Assembly (NCBI RefSeq): GCF_012927305.1
Contig: NZ_JABBGH010000001.1
Span: 2,418,001 to 2,482,000 of the forward strand
Direction: 5' to 3'
From: Hymenobacter polaris
Lineage (GTDB): Bacteria > Bacteroidota > Bacteroidia > Cytophagales > Hymenobacteraceae
Length of the DNA stretch: 64,000 nt
A program made the translations under genes and the position numbers. Shown here piece by piece: positions 18,182 to 30,927 of this stretch; the first letter of the stretch is position 1, and every line of letters starts with the position of its first letter. The notes below the pieces were generated by a model, which ran no database searches, was not told where the DNA came from, and saw nothing but the letters and a program-made list of their open reading frames with translations.

Positions 18182-19237
18182 ATGCGCCTGTTTTCCGCGC
18201 CGCTTTATTTGCTGGCTGCCAGCACCCTAGCCCTGCTGGGGGGCTGCCACGCCAAAACCGACAAAGCCGCTAAGGGTGGCGACAAGAAGAACGCCGGCCC
18301 GGCCCTGGTAGACGTGCTGGTGGCCCGCCCCACCGCCAGCGGCGACTCGGTGGTGGCCAACGGCGCGGTGGTGGCCAGCAACTACGTCGAGCTGCACCCT
18401 GAGGTCAGCGGCCGCCTCACGTTTCTGAACGTGCGCGAGGGCCAGCACATCGCCAAGGGCACCGTTATTGCGCGCATCAACGACGCCGACCTGCAGGCCC
18501 AGCTGGCCAAAACCAACGCCCTGCTGAAGGTATCGCACCTCTCGCAGCAGCGCCTCGAAAAGCTGCTGGCCATGCAGGGCGTTAATCAGGCCGACTATGA
18601 CCTGGCCGTGAGCCAGGTGCAAAGCAACGAGGCCGACGCCGCCTACACTCGCGCGCTGCTGGCCAAAACGATTATCCGCGCGCCCTTTGGCGGGGTGGTA
18701 GGCCTGCGCCAGGTAAGCCCCGGCGCCTACGTGACCCCCGCCACTATCCTCACCACGGTGCGGGCCGACGATAACCTGAAGGTAGATTTCACGCTGCCCG
18801 AAGCTAATGCGCCGCTGGTGCAGCCGGGCAGCCGGGTGGTGGTGCGCCTAGGGGGTCGCCGCTACCTAGCCACCGTGCAAGCCCTGGAAAGCCAGGTCAA
18901 CCAAACCACCCGCAACCTGACGGTGCGCGCCCTGCTGCCGGCCGGCGTGCCGGCCACGCCGGGCACCTTCGCCCGCATCAGCGTGAGCACCGGCGCGACC
19001 CGCCAGCGCGTGCAGCTGCCCACCAGCGCCATCGTGCCCGGCGACCAGGCCGACCAGGTGGTGCTGGTGAAAAATGGCCAGGCCAAGATGCAGAACGTGC
19101 AAACCGGCGACCGCCAAAACGACAGCATCGCCATTCTGAGCGGCCTAGCGCCCGGCGACTCGGTGGTGACCAAGGGCGTGCTCTTTACGCAGCCCGGCAA
19201 GCCGGTGAAAGTGCGTAAAGCAGTAGCGAAGAGTTAA
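18182..19237 (+). CDS. RND efflux periplasmic adaptor (membrane fusion protein)
   Basis: The 351-residue protein, read from MRLFSAPLYLL at 18182, has a lipobox LLGGC, so it should be anchored in the inner membrane. It contains a biotinyl-lipoyl half domain (LHPEVSGRLTFLNVREGQHIAKG), a helical hairpin (KVSHLSQQRLEKLLAMQG), the second lipoyl half (IIRAPFGGVVGLRQVSPGAYV) and a beta-barrel plus membrane-proximal part. HlyD/AcrA-type adaptors link an RND pump to an outer-membrane channel. The pump and channel genes follow directly on the same strand. The substrate cannot be named. A REP-like repeat lies between this gene and the permease gene. Confidence 0.93.
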   Translation: MRLFSAPLYLLAASTLALLGGCHAKTDKAAKGGDKKNAGPALVDVLVARPTASGDSVVANGAVVASNYVELHPEVSGRLTFLNVREGQHIAKGTVIARINDADLQAQLAKTNALLKVSHLSQQRLEKLLAMQGVNQADYDLAVSQVQSNEADAAYTRALLAKTIIRAPFGGVVGLRQVSPGAYVTPATILTTVRADDNLKVDFTLPEANAPLVQPGSRVVVRLGGRRYLATVQALESQVNQTTRNLTVRALLPAGVPATPGTFARISVSTGATRQRVQLPTSAIVPGDQADQVVLVKNGQAKMQNVQTGDRQNDSIAILSGLAPGDSVVTKGVLFTQPGKPVKVRKAVAKS

Positions 19238-19238
19238 A

Positions 19239-19353
19239 AATGAACAAGAACGTCATGCTGAGCTTGCCGAAGCATCTCTACCGCTTCGCCTGAATCGTTG
19301 CAACGAAGCGGTAGAGATGCTTCGGCAAGCTCAGCATGACGTTCTTGTTCATT
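19239..19353. repeat. REP-like inverted repeat, copy 3, inside the RND operon
   Basis: The arms 19239-19288 and 19304-19353 are each 50 bases and match perfectly, with a 15-base loop. The core is GTCATGCTGAGCTTGCCGA. The first arm starts one base after the adaptor stop codon, and the second ends 21 bases before the permease start. It therefore separates two genes of one efflux system and may modulate relative expression. Confidence 0.92.
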
Positions 19354-19374
19354 GCTCATTACTAATTACTTCCT

Positions 19375-22300
19375 GTGAACATATCCGAACTATCCCTGAA
19401 GCGGCCGGTGCTGGCCACGGTCATCAACCTACTGCTGCTACTCTTCGGCGGGGTGGGGTTCTCGTTTCTGGCCCTGCGCGACTACCCGGCCATCGACCCG
19501 CCGATTATCAGCGTGACGACTTCGTACACCGGGGCCAACGCCGACGTGATTGAAAACCAGATAACGGAGCCGCTCGAAAAGCAGATTAACGGCATTCCGG
19601 GCATCCGGTCCATTACCAGCAGCAGCTCGCTGGGGTCGAGCAACATCACGGTCGAGTTCAACCTAGGGGTCGATTTGGAGGCCGCCGCCTCCGACGTGCG
19701 CGACAAGGTGGGCCAGGGCGTGCGCTCGCTGCCGCAGGATATTGACGCGCCGCCGGTGGTGGCCAAGTCGGACGCCAACTCCGACAACATCTTAATTCTG
19801 GCGGTGCAGAGCCGCACCAAGAGCCTGCTGGAACTGAGCGACTTTGCCGAGAACAACTTGCAGCAGCGCTTCCAAACCATCAACGGGGTGTCGGCCATCA
19901 ACATCTTCGGGCAGCAGCGCTACGCCATGCGCCTCTGGCTCGACCCAGCCCAGATGGACGCCTACCAGGTGTCGTTTACGGACGTGCAGAACGCCCTGAA
20001 CGCCGAGAACGTGGAGGTGCCGGCCGGCAAAATCTACGGCGGCCAAACCGAGCTGACCATCCGCACGATGGCGCGCTTCTCGACCGAGCAGCAGTTTCGG
20101 GACCTGATTCTGCGCGAGAACGCCCAGGGCATCGTGCGCCTGGGCGACGTGGCGCGGGTGGTCCTAGGGCCCGAAACTTACGAGCAAAGCTGGAAGCTGA
20201 ACGGCGCCTTAGCCGTAGGCCTGGCCATTACGCCGCAGCCAGGCTCGAACTACGTGCAGATTGCCGACGAATTTTACAAGCGCCTGGCCGAGGTGCAGAA
20301 GGAAAACAAGCAGGACATCGAGATGCGCGTCATCATCGATAACACCCGCATTGTGAAGAACTCGATTAAGGAAGTCGAGGAAACGCTGCTCATCTCGTTT
20401 GGGCTGGTGGTGGTCGTGATTTTCCTATTTTTCCGCAACTGGCTCACGGCCCTGCGTCCGCTCATCGACATTCCCATCTCGCTGATTGCCACGTTCTTCG
20501 TGATGTACCTGGCGGGTTTCACCATCAACATTCTGACCTTGCTGGGCATTGTGCTGGCCACGGGCCTGGTGGTAGACGACGGCATCGTGGTGACGGAGAA
20601 CATCTTCCGCAAGCTGGAGGAGGGGATGGACATCAAGCGCGCGGCGCTGGAGGGCAGCAAGGAGATTTTCTTCGCCGTTATCTCCACTTCGCTCACCTTG
20701 GCGGTGGTGTTTTTGCCGGTCATTTTTTTGCAGGGATTTACCGGGCGCTTATTCCGCGAGTTTGGGGTGGTGGTGGCCGGCGCGGTGCTGATTTCGGCCT
20801 TCGTGTCGCTTACTATTACGCCGGTGCTCAACGTGGTGCTGCACCGCGAAAACAAAGACGGCGGCAGCGGGCACGGCAAGTTTTACGACCGCACTGAGCC
20901 GTTCTTTCAGGGTATGGAAAACGGCTACGGCAAGCTGGTAGGTGGTTTTTTGCGGGTGCGCAGCCTGGCCTGGGTGGTGGTGCTGGCCTGCGGCGGCCTC
21001 ATCTACTTCATCGGCCGCGGCCTGCCCACCGAGCTGGCCCCGCTGGAAGACCGCAGCAGCGTGCGCCTCACCCTGACCGGCCCCGAGGGCATGAGCTACA
21101 GCGCCATGCAGGAAACGGCCGACCGGGTAGCCACCTTCGTGCAGGACTCGGTGCCCGAGCTGGACTTCGTGTTTGCGCGCACGCCGGCCGGCGGCAGCGC
21201 CAATACGGCCCAGGTACGCCTAGGGCTGGTGCCGCCCGATGAGCGCAAGCGCTCGCAGGATGACATTGCCAAGTACCTGACCAAGAATACCAAGCGCTTC
21301 AACGACGCGCGCATTTTCGTGGTGCAGGAGCAGACGATTGCCGTGGGCTCGGGCTCTAAGAGTAGCGTGCCGGTGCAGTTTGTGCTGCAAAACGTGGACC
21401 TGGGTAAGATTAAGGAGGCGCTGCCTAAGTTTCTGGCCGCCGCCCGCCAGGACCCCACCTTCCAGAACGTGGACGCCAACCTGAAATTCAACAAGCCCGA
21501 AGTGCAGCTGCGCTTCGACCGCCTCAAAATCAGGGACCTAGGGCTAACGACGCAGCAAGTGGTGGCCGCCGTGCAGGGCGCTTTCGGGGGCCGGCGCATG
21601 GCCTACTTCCTGCTCGACGGGCGCCAGTACCAGGTAATCGGGCAGGTGGAGCGCAGCCAGCGCGGCAAGCCCGGCGACATCAGCCAGCTTTACGTCACCA
21701 ACAGCCGGGGCGAGAGCATTCCGCTTTCGGCCGTGGTGCAGCGCGTGGAAGACGCCAACCCCAGCACCCTCTACCACTTCAACCGCCTGAAGGCGGCCAC
21801 CCTATCGGCGCAGCTGGCCGAGGGCAAAACCGTGGGCGACGGCGTAAAGGCTATGCAAGCCATTGCCGATAAGGTGCTGGATGCCAGCTTCCAAACGGCG
21901 CTTACGGGCTCATCGCGCGACTTTGCCGAAAGCTCGGGCAATACGGCCTTTGCCTTCGTGCTGGCGCTGGTGCTGATTTACCTGCTGCTGGCCGCCCAGT
22001 TCGAGAGCTTCCGCGACCCGCTCATCATCCTCATCACGGTGCCGCTGGCGCTGGCCGGGGCCCTGCTCAGCCTGTGGGTAATGGGCCAGACGCTCAACAT
22101 CTTCTCGCAAATTGGGATGATTATGCTCATCGGCCTGGTGACGAAAAACGGTATTCTCATCGTGGAGTTTGCCAACCACCAGCGCGACGCCGGCCTGCCC
22201 CTGCACGAGGCCGTGCGCCTGGCCGCCCAGCAGCGCCTGCGCCCCATCCTAATGACGTCGCTGGCCACCGCCCTAGGGGCCCTGCCCATTGCCCTAAGCC

Positions 22301-22485
22301 TGGGGGCGGCCAGCACCAGCCGCAAGCCACTGGGTACGGTTATCGTGGGTGGTATCCTGTTCTCGCTCATTCTCACGTTGTTAGTTATTCCGGCCGTGTA
22401 TACCTTCATTGCTAAGGAGCGCAAGCCTACCGACACAACCGACGCACCAGTAGACGCCCACGCGCCCGCCGAACTGGTGGCCTAG
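19375..22485 (+). CDS. RND multidrug efflux permease (AcrB/MexB-type)
   Basis: The 1036-residue protein has the normal length and symmetry of an AcrB-type inner-membrane proton antiporter, with twelve predicted helices and two large periplasmic loops. The start is GTG at 19375 (NISELSLKRPVLATVINLLL). The essential proton-relay aspartates are D401-D402 in GLVVDDGIVVTEN, in helix 4. Other hallmarks are DPPIISVTTSYTGA and LTKNGILIVEFANHQR, and the pore segment FGVVVAGAVLISAFVSL. It is energised by the proton motive force and exports drugs, dyes, detergents or metabolites. A hydrophobe-efflux type is likelier than heavy-metal CusA type because no methionine relay is obvious. The channel gene follows with 30 bases between. 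Confidence 0.96.
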   Translation: MNISELSLKRPVLATVINLLLLLFGGVGFSFLALRDYPAIDPPIISVTTSYTGANADVIENQITEPLEKQINGIPGIRSITSSSSLGSSNITVEFNLGVDLEAAASDVRDKVGQGVRSLPQDIDAPPVVAKSDANSDNILILAVQSRTKSLLELSDFAENNLQQRFQTINGVSAINIFGQQRYAMRLWLDPAQMDAYQVSFTDVQNALNAENVEVPAGKIYGGQTELTIRTMARFSTEQQFRDLILRENAQGIVRLGDVARVVLGPETYEQSWKLNGALAVGLAITPQPGSNYVQIADEFYKRLAEVQKENKQDIEMRVIIDNTRIVKNSIKEVEETLLISFGLVVVVIFLFFRNWLTALRPLIDIPISLIATFFVMYLAGFTINILTLLGIVLATGLVVDDGIVVTENIFRKLEEGMDIKRAALEGSKEIFFAVISTSLTLAVVFLPVIFLQGFTGRLFREFGVVVAGAVLISAFVSLTITPVLNVVLHRENKDGGSGHGKFYDRTEPFFQGMENGYGKLVGGFLRVRSLAWVVVLACGGLIYFIGRGLPTELAPLEDRSSVRLTLTGPEGMSYSAMQETADRVATFVQDSVPELDFVFARTPAGGSANTAQVRLGLVPPDERKRSQDDIAKYLTKNTKRFNDARIFVVQEQTIAVGSGSKSSVPVQFVLQNVDLGKIKEALPKFLAAARQDPTFQNVDANLKFNKPEVQLRFDRLKIRDLGLTTQQVVAAVQGAFGGRRMAYFLLDGRQYQVIGQVERSQRGKPGDISQLYVTNSRGESIPLSAVVQRVEDANPSTLYHFNRLKAATLSAQLAEGKTVGDGVKAMQAIADKVLDASFQTALTGSSRDFAESSGNTAFAFVLALVLIYLLLAAQFESFRDPLIILITVPLALAGALLSLWVMGQTLNIFSQIGMIMLIGLVTKNGILIVEFANHQRDAGLPLHEAVRLAAQQRLRPILMTSLATALGALPIALSLGAASTSRKPLGTVIVGGILFSLILTLLVIPAVYTFIAKERKPTDTTDAPVDAHAPAELVA

Positions 22486-22515
22486 AGGCACCGCAAGCCC
22501 CTAGGGCCACTCTCA

Positions 22516-23868
22516 ATGAAACTTCCCCTTTTCAGCTTTTTACTGCTTCCCAGCCTGGCCCTCGCCCAAACGGCCACGCCCACCGAGTCGCCGGCTGGGC
22601 GCGGGGGGCCGGGCCCGGTGCTTACGCTACAGGCGGCGCTGCAAACGGCGCTCAAGAACAGCCTCGACGTGGAAATCAGCCAAACCAACGAGCAGGTGCA
22701 GCAAACGCGTAACACCCTGGGCTTTGCGGGCGGGCTGCCCACAGTGGGCATCGCCGCCAGCACCAACGGCGTGATTAACAACACCAGTCAGGAAATCTTC
22801 AACGCCAGCACCGGCGGCAACGTGAACCGGGCCGTGACGGGAGCGCAGTCGAGCCAGTACGCGGCGGGCCTCACGGGCAGCTACCTGCTCTACAACGGCG
22901 GCCGGGTGCGCGCCACCCGCAAGCGCCTCGACGAGCTGCAGCAAATTAGCGCTTTGCAGGTAAACTCCACCATCCAGAACGTGCTGGCCGACGTGAGCCT
23001 CAAGTACTTCGCCGTGGTGCAGCAGCAGCGCTACATCCGCACCCTGGAGGCCTCGGTGGAAGTGACGCGCCAGAAGCTGCGCCTGATTGAGACCCGCCAG
23101 AGCGTGGGGCTAGCCAACAACGCCGACAAGTTTCAGGCCCAACTCGACCTGAATGCCCAACTGCTGACCCAGCAGCAGCAGGCCCTGGCCGCCCAGCAGG
23201 CCACCGCCGATTTGCTGCGCGCCCTCACCCTGGACCTGAACACACCCGTGGCCGTGGAAGACAGCATCCCGGTGAGCAATACTCTGAGCTGGCCGGAAAT
23301 CGAAACGGCCCTGGAGCGCAACCCCGACCTGCTGGCCGCCGAGCGCCAGGTGGCCGTGCAGCAGCTGGTGGAGCGCGAAACCCAGGCCGTGCGCTTTCCC
23401 GCCATCAGCGCCAACGCGGGCACCAACTTCGCCCGCAACGCCAACTCGGTGGGTACCACGCTCTTCAACCAGAGCTATGGCCCCTACGCCGGCCTCTCGC
23501 TGAGCGTGCCGCTCTACACAGGCGGCGTAAATAAGCGCCTAGTCGATATTGCCCGGCTGAATACCCGCACCGCCGAGCTGCAGCGCACCAGCCTGCAAAA
23601 AACTTACCGCCTGAACGCGCTCAAGGCCTGGGAGGCCTACCAAGTGCAACTTAGGCAGGTAGCCACCGCCGAGGAAAACTACACCACCGCCCGCAAGCTG
23701 CTCAAGCTAGTGCAGTTGCGCCTCGATGCGGGCCTCTCGACGCTGGTAGACGTGAAGCTGGCTCAGCAGAGCTTCGAGGATGCCGGCTACCGCTTGGTAA
23801 ACTACCGCTACGCCGCCAAAACGGCCGAAATAACCCTGCGGCAGCTGGCCGCCCTGCTTACCCCCTAG
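22516..23868 (+). CDS. TolC-family outer membrane efflux channel
   Basis: The 450-residue protein has a signal peptide (FSFLLLPSLALAQT) and the TolC repeat architecture: two long helical hairpins and two beta-strand pairs (SGQ-type SYLLYNGGRVRATRK and LSVPLYTGGVNKRL). The two repeats each contain a YNGG/YTGG strand motif. It should trimerise in the outer membrane and, with the adaptor and permease genes just upstream, complete a tripartite efflux pump. The TAG stop lies within CCCTAGGG at 23863-23870. The next gene, ureF, begins 50 bases later. Confidence 0.94.
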   Translation: MKLPLFSFLLLPSLALAQTATPTESPAGRGGPGPVLTLQAALQTALKNSLDVEISQTNEQVQQTRNTLGFAGGLPTVGIAASTNGVINNTSQEIFNASTGGNVNRAVTGAQSSQYAAGLTGSYLLYNGGRVRATRKRLDELQQISALQVNSTIQNVLADVSLKYFAVVQQQRYIRTLEASVEVTRQKLRLIETRQSVGLANNADKFQAQLDLNAQLLTQQQQALAAQQATADLLRALTLDLNTPVAVEDSIPVSNTLSWPEIETALERNPDLLAAERQVAVQQLVERETQAVRFPAISANAGTNFARNANSVGTTLFNQSYGPYAGLSLSVPLYTGGVNKRLVDIARLNTRTAELQRTSLQKTYRLNALKAWEAYQVQLRQVATAEENYTTARKLLKLVQLRLDAGLSTLVDVKLAQQSFEDAGYRLVNYRYAAKTAEITLRQLAALLTP

Positions 23869-23918
23869 GGTTCTACTAGGCACCAAACCCGCGGCGGCGC
23901 GTAGCTTGCGGCCCCGCC

Positions 23919-24581
23919 ATGTCCCAGCTCGCCCGCCTGCTGCACCTCGCCGATTCGGCCCTGCCCACCGGCTCGTTTGCCTACTCCTACGGCCTGGAAA
24001 GCGCCCTCACCTTCGGCCTGCTGCGCACCGAAACCGAGTTTCGGGCCTACCTCTACTCGTTCTTGCAGCAGGCCGTGAGCCTCGAGCTGCCCTTCCTCAC
24101 CTCGGCCGCCACCGCGCCGGTCGAGGCCCTAGGGCCGCTGCTGCTTGAGTACGACGCCCAGCTGCTGGTGCCCGCCCTGCACCGCGCCAGCGTCACGCAG
24201 GGCAAGAGCTGGCTGAAGCTGCTGGCGACTTTCTACCCCGAGGCCGGCCTGGAAACCCTAGGGGCCACCCTGGCCCGGCAGGAGCTGCCCGCGCATTTCG
24301 GGCCGCTGTTCGGCTACACCCTGGGTCGGGTAGGCTTCCCGGTGGCCGACCTGCAAGCCACCTACCTGCACCTCACCCTGCGCGACCAGCTCAGCGCCGC
24401 CATCCGCCTAGGGCTGCTCGGCCCGATGGCCGGCCACCGCCTACAACACGACTTCTACGGCATCTTTGAGGAACTGCTGACGGTAGTGCCGCCCTACACC
24501 GAAGCCACCCGCTGCACCGTGCTGCTCGACGTGGCTCAAACGCTGCACGAGGAGCTATACTCGCGGCTGTTTCAGTGCTAG
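23919..24581 (+). CDS. ureF: urease accessory protein UreF
   Basis: This 220-residue protein is an all-helical UreF. The family start is ARLLHLADSALPTGSFAYSYGLE, and the RLGLLGPMAGHRLQHDF segment is close to the conserved C-terminal helices. UreF binds UreD on the apo-urease and gates GTP hydrolysis by UreG during nickel insertion. It would act in the cytoplasm. ureG lies downstream on the same strand but is separated from it by a 0.5 kb AT-rich insert bounded by half repeats. No urease subunit gene is in the window. Confidence 0.95.
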   Translation: MSQLARLLHLADSALPTGSFAYSYGLESALTFGLLRTETEFRAYLYSFLQQAVSLELPFLTSAATAPVEALGPLLLEYDAQLLVPALHRASVTQGKSWLKLLATFYPEAGLETLGATLARQELPAHFGPLFGYTLGRVGFPVADLQATYLHLTLRDQLSAAIRLGLLGPMAGHRLQHDFYGIFEELLTVVPPYTEATRCTVLLDVAQTLHEELYSRLFQC

Positions 24582-24594
24582 CAAGATTTTCAAC

Positions 24595-24631
24595 AGAACG
24601 TCATGCTGAGCTGGCCGAAGCATCTCTACCA
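24595..24631 (+). repeat. REP-like repeat, single left arm
   Basis: This has one arm of the REP-like family (AGAACGTCATGCTGAGCTGG then CCGAAGCATCTCTACCA) with no immediate complementary arm. A complement-orientation arm of another subtype lies 380 bases downstream at 25009-25044. Confidence 0.8.
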
Positions 24632-24671
24632 CGCCACCTAGGACTTCTAAGTAGAAATAAATGCTATTGCT

Positions 24672-25037
24672 ATGGACTCAAGGAATATATTTATTTCAAG
24701 TCAGCATTGCCTCACAGACTTTAATTGGTCAGAACCGATTTACGTTGGCTTAAACCATGAAACGGCAAGCGAATTCAAACTTGATAAAGTCACTGAGTAC
24801 GCGCATTCACTGTTTGACAAGCCAGCAATCTATGTTGTCGTTGGCCGGCGCGACTCATATCTAACGAATTTGGATGAGGCATTGCTAAAAGTTAATATGT
24901 ATCTGAAAATGTCTGATATCCTACTTTGCAATATGTCATTCACGAAGGCTATGCAATTTTATAAAATCGGCGTTATGAAATTTGGTCAAAAGCGGCAGAG
25001 GCAGCCCTGCCAAGATGCTTCGGCAAGCTCAGCATAA
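24672..25037 (+). CDS. AT-rich gene of unknown function between ureF and ureG
   Basis: The 121-residue protein has no family I recognise. It is mostly soluble-looking, with an alternating pattern (EPIYVGLNHETASEF, PAIYVVVGRRDSYLT) and a helical segment (LDEALLKVNMYLKMSDILL). The DNA is clearly AT-richer and uses different codons (TTT, AAA, ATA, TTA) from the neighbouring genes and contains no CCTAGG. The C-terminus (QPCQDASASSA) is read out of the REP-like arm at 25009-25044, so the gene is likely truncated or fused there. It sits between ureF and ureG, which are usually adjacent. It is probably acquired DNA, and it may not be expressed. Confidence 0.5.
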   Translation: MDSRNIFISSQHCLTDFNWSEPIYVGLNHETASEFKLDKVTEYAHSLFDKPAIYVVVGRRDSYLTNLDEALLKVNMYLKMSDILLCNMSFTKAMQFYKIGVMKFGQKRQRQPCQDASASSA

Positions 25038-25044
25038 CGCTCTT
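25009..25044 (-). repeat. REP-like repeat, single right arm
   Basis: This is a complement-orientation arm (GCCAAGATGCTTCGGCAAGC then TCAGCATAACGCTCTT). Its GCCAAGATGC end is the subtype seen in the gltB-gltD copy (GCATCTTGGC), not the CTCTACC subtype of the arm at 24595, so the two arms are not one simple split copy. Confidence 0.8.
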
Positions 25045-25083
25045 ACATTAGTCATTTGTCACTAATCGTTAGTCATTAAAAAT

Positions 25084-25836
25084 ATGGCCTTCGTTGATAA
25101 ACTCGCCCTGCTCCTCCACGGCCACAGCCACGAAGCGCTGGAGTCGCCCGGCAGCTTCTCGGAGCGCGAAACGCGGCGGCTGCCGCCGTACCGGAATTTT
25201 CGCAAGCGGGCCTTTACGGTGGGCGTGGGCGGGCCGGTGGGTACTGGCAAAACGGCGCTGCTCAAGGCGCTGTGCGAGCACCTGCGCGACGAGTACCGCC
25301 TAGGGGTCGTTACCAACGACATCTTCACGCGAGAGGACGCCGAGTTTCTGGTGCGCGAGAGTGCGTTGAGCGAGGACCGAATAATCGGCGTCGAAACCGG
25401 CGGGTGCCCGCACGCGGCCATCCGGGAGGATATTTCGCTCAATATGGACGCGCTGGAGGAGCTGATGCAGCGCTTCGACGGGCAGTTGGATGTGCTGTTC
25501 GTGGAAAGCGGCGGCGACAACCTGGCCGCCCACTTCAGCCGCGAGTTGGTCGATTACTCCATCTACGTCATCGACGTGAGCGGCGGCGACAAGGTGCCGC
25601 GCAAGGGCGGGCCAGGCATCACGCAAGCCGACTTGCTGGTTATTAACAAGATAGACCTAGCGCCACTGGTGCGCGCCGACCTGGACGTGATGGCCCGCGA
25701 CTCGCGCCGGATGCGCGGCGACGGCCCGTTTGTGTTTGCCCGCGCCTCCGATGGGCACAACCTGGACGACATCATTGCCCACATTCGGGCAGCGCGGGCC
25801 GGGGCGCTGGCCGCCGTGCGCGAGGACCGGCGGTGA
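25084..25836 (+). CDS. ureG: urease accessory GTPase UreG
   Basis: The 250-residue protein has the SIMIBI GTPase layout: P-loop [12 protein letters not shown] (residues 49-60), the nickel-binding C108-P109-H110 in [11 protein letters not shown], the Walker-B-like [11 protein letters not shown], and the G4 motif NKIDLAP. UreG carries nickel and, with UreD and UreF (and UreE elsewhere), installs the Ni-Ni-carbamate centre of urease. The N-terminal [10 protein letters not shown] adds two histidines in the metal-sensing position often seen in UreG. It is longer than E. coli-type UreG by an N-terminal stretch. It is separated from ureF by an AT-rich insert. Confidence 0.96.
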   Translation: MAFVDKLALLLHGHSHEALESPGSFSERETRRLPPYRNFRKRAFTVGVGGPVGTGKTALLKALCEHLRDEYRLGVVTNDIFTREDAEFLVRESALSEDRIIGVETGGCPHAAIREDISLNMDALEELMQRFDGQLDVLFVESGGDNLAAHFSRELVDYSIYVIDVSGGDKVPRKGGPGITQADLLVINKIDLAPLVRADLDVMARDSRRMRGDGPFVFARASDGHNLDDIIAHIRAARAGALAAVREDRR

Positions 25837-26150
25837 AATAAGAGTTTGCCGCAACCGGCGCTTGCCCTATCTTGCGAGTGAAATAGCAAAAAACTAGGCT
25901 GGCGCTTGATTTTTTCTGGCTGCCTGCGGTTTAGCTACTGCTCTCCCTCCCCCTCTCCCCCCAGCCTTTCGTGGATGCCGACTGCTCGGCGTTAGCCTCG
26001 CTGCTTTGCAAGCAGCTGGGGGCCAGCGCCGGCTAGGCGTGCCCGCCCGTACCGTGGACTCTGCGAGTCCGCGCGGTTGGGCGGCCGGCGCACCCACGCG
26101 CGGACTCGCAGAGTCCACGGTACAACCACTTGCTAACTGTCACCAAACCC
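25837..26150. other. intergenic stretch between ureG and gltB
   Basis: Bases 25837-26048 hold nothing certain. An open stretch in frame at 25962-26036 reads QPFVDADCSALASLLCKQLG and may be a gene fragment. A perfect inverted repeat occupies 26049-26123. Confidence 0.5.
26049..26123. repeat. 27-base perfect inverted repeat just upstream of gltB
   Basis: The arms 26049-26075 and 26097-26123 are exact reverse complements separated by a 21-base loop. Each arm contains its own palindrome, GGACTC-TGC-GAGTCC. It is unrelated to the REP-like family of the window and ends 27 bases before the gltB start codon, so it would lie in or near the gltB promoter or leader. Confidence 0.9.
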
Positions 26151-30650
<4,500 letters not shown>

Positions 30651-30909
30651 CCCCACCCCCCGGCCCCCTCCCCGAAAAGGATAGGGGGAGCCGAGGCGAC
30701 GCAGTAGAGCGTCATGCTGAGCTTGCCGAAGCATCTTGGCTGGCGGATACCCTAGGGGCTGTTCTGCCAAGATGCTTCGGCAAGCTCAGCATGACGTCTC
30801 TTAGGAATCATTGCTTCCTTAAGTAGTTAATTTTAAGACCACCGATTACCATTTTTCAAATGCCGCCTCGGCTCCCCCTCTCTGAAGGAGAGGGGTCCGG
30901 GGGGTGAGG
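30651..30909. repeat. nested inverted repeats between gltB and gltD
   Basis: An outer pair (30651-30698 and 30864-30909), each a GC-rich arm with its own mini-hairpin (CCGGCCCCCTCCCC type), encloses a REP-like inverted repeat of 31-base perfect arms (30710-30740 and 30766-30796; loop with CCCTAGGG). The gltB stop codon is directly at the left edge, and gltD begins 19 bases beyond the right edge. It could lower or buffer gltD expression relative to gltB; this is inference. Confidence 0.85.
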
Positions 30910-30927
30910 CGCACCGCCAGTACAATC

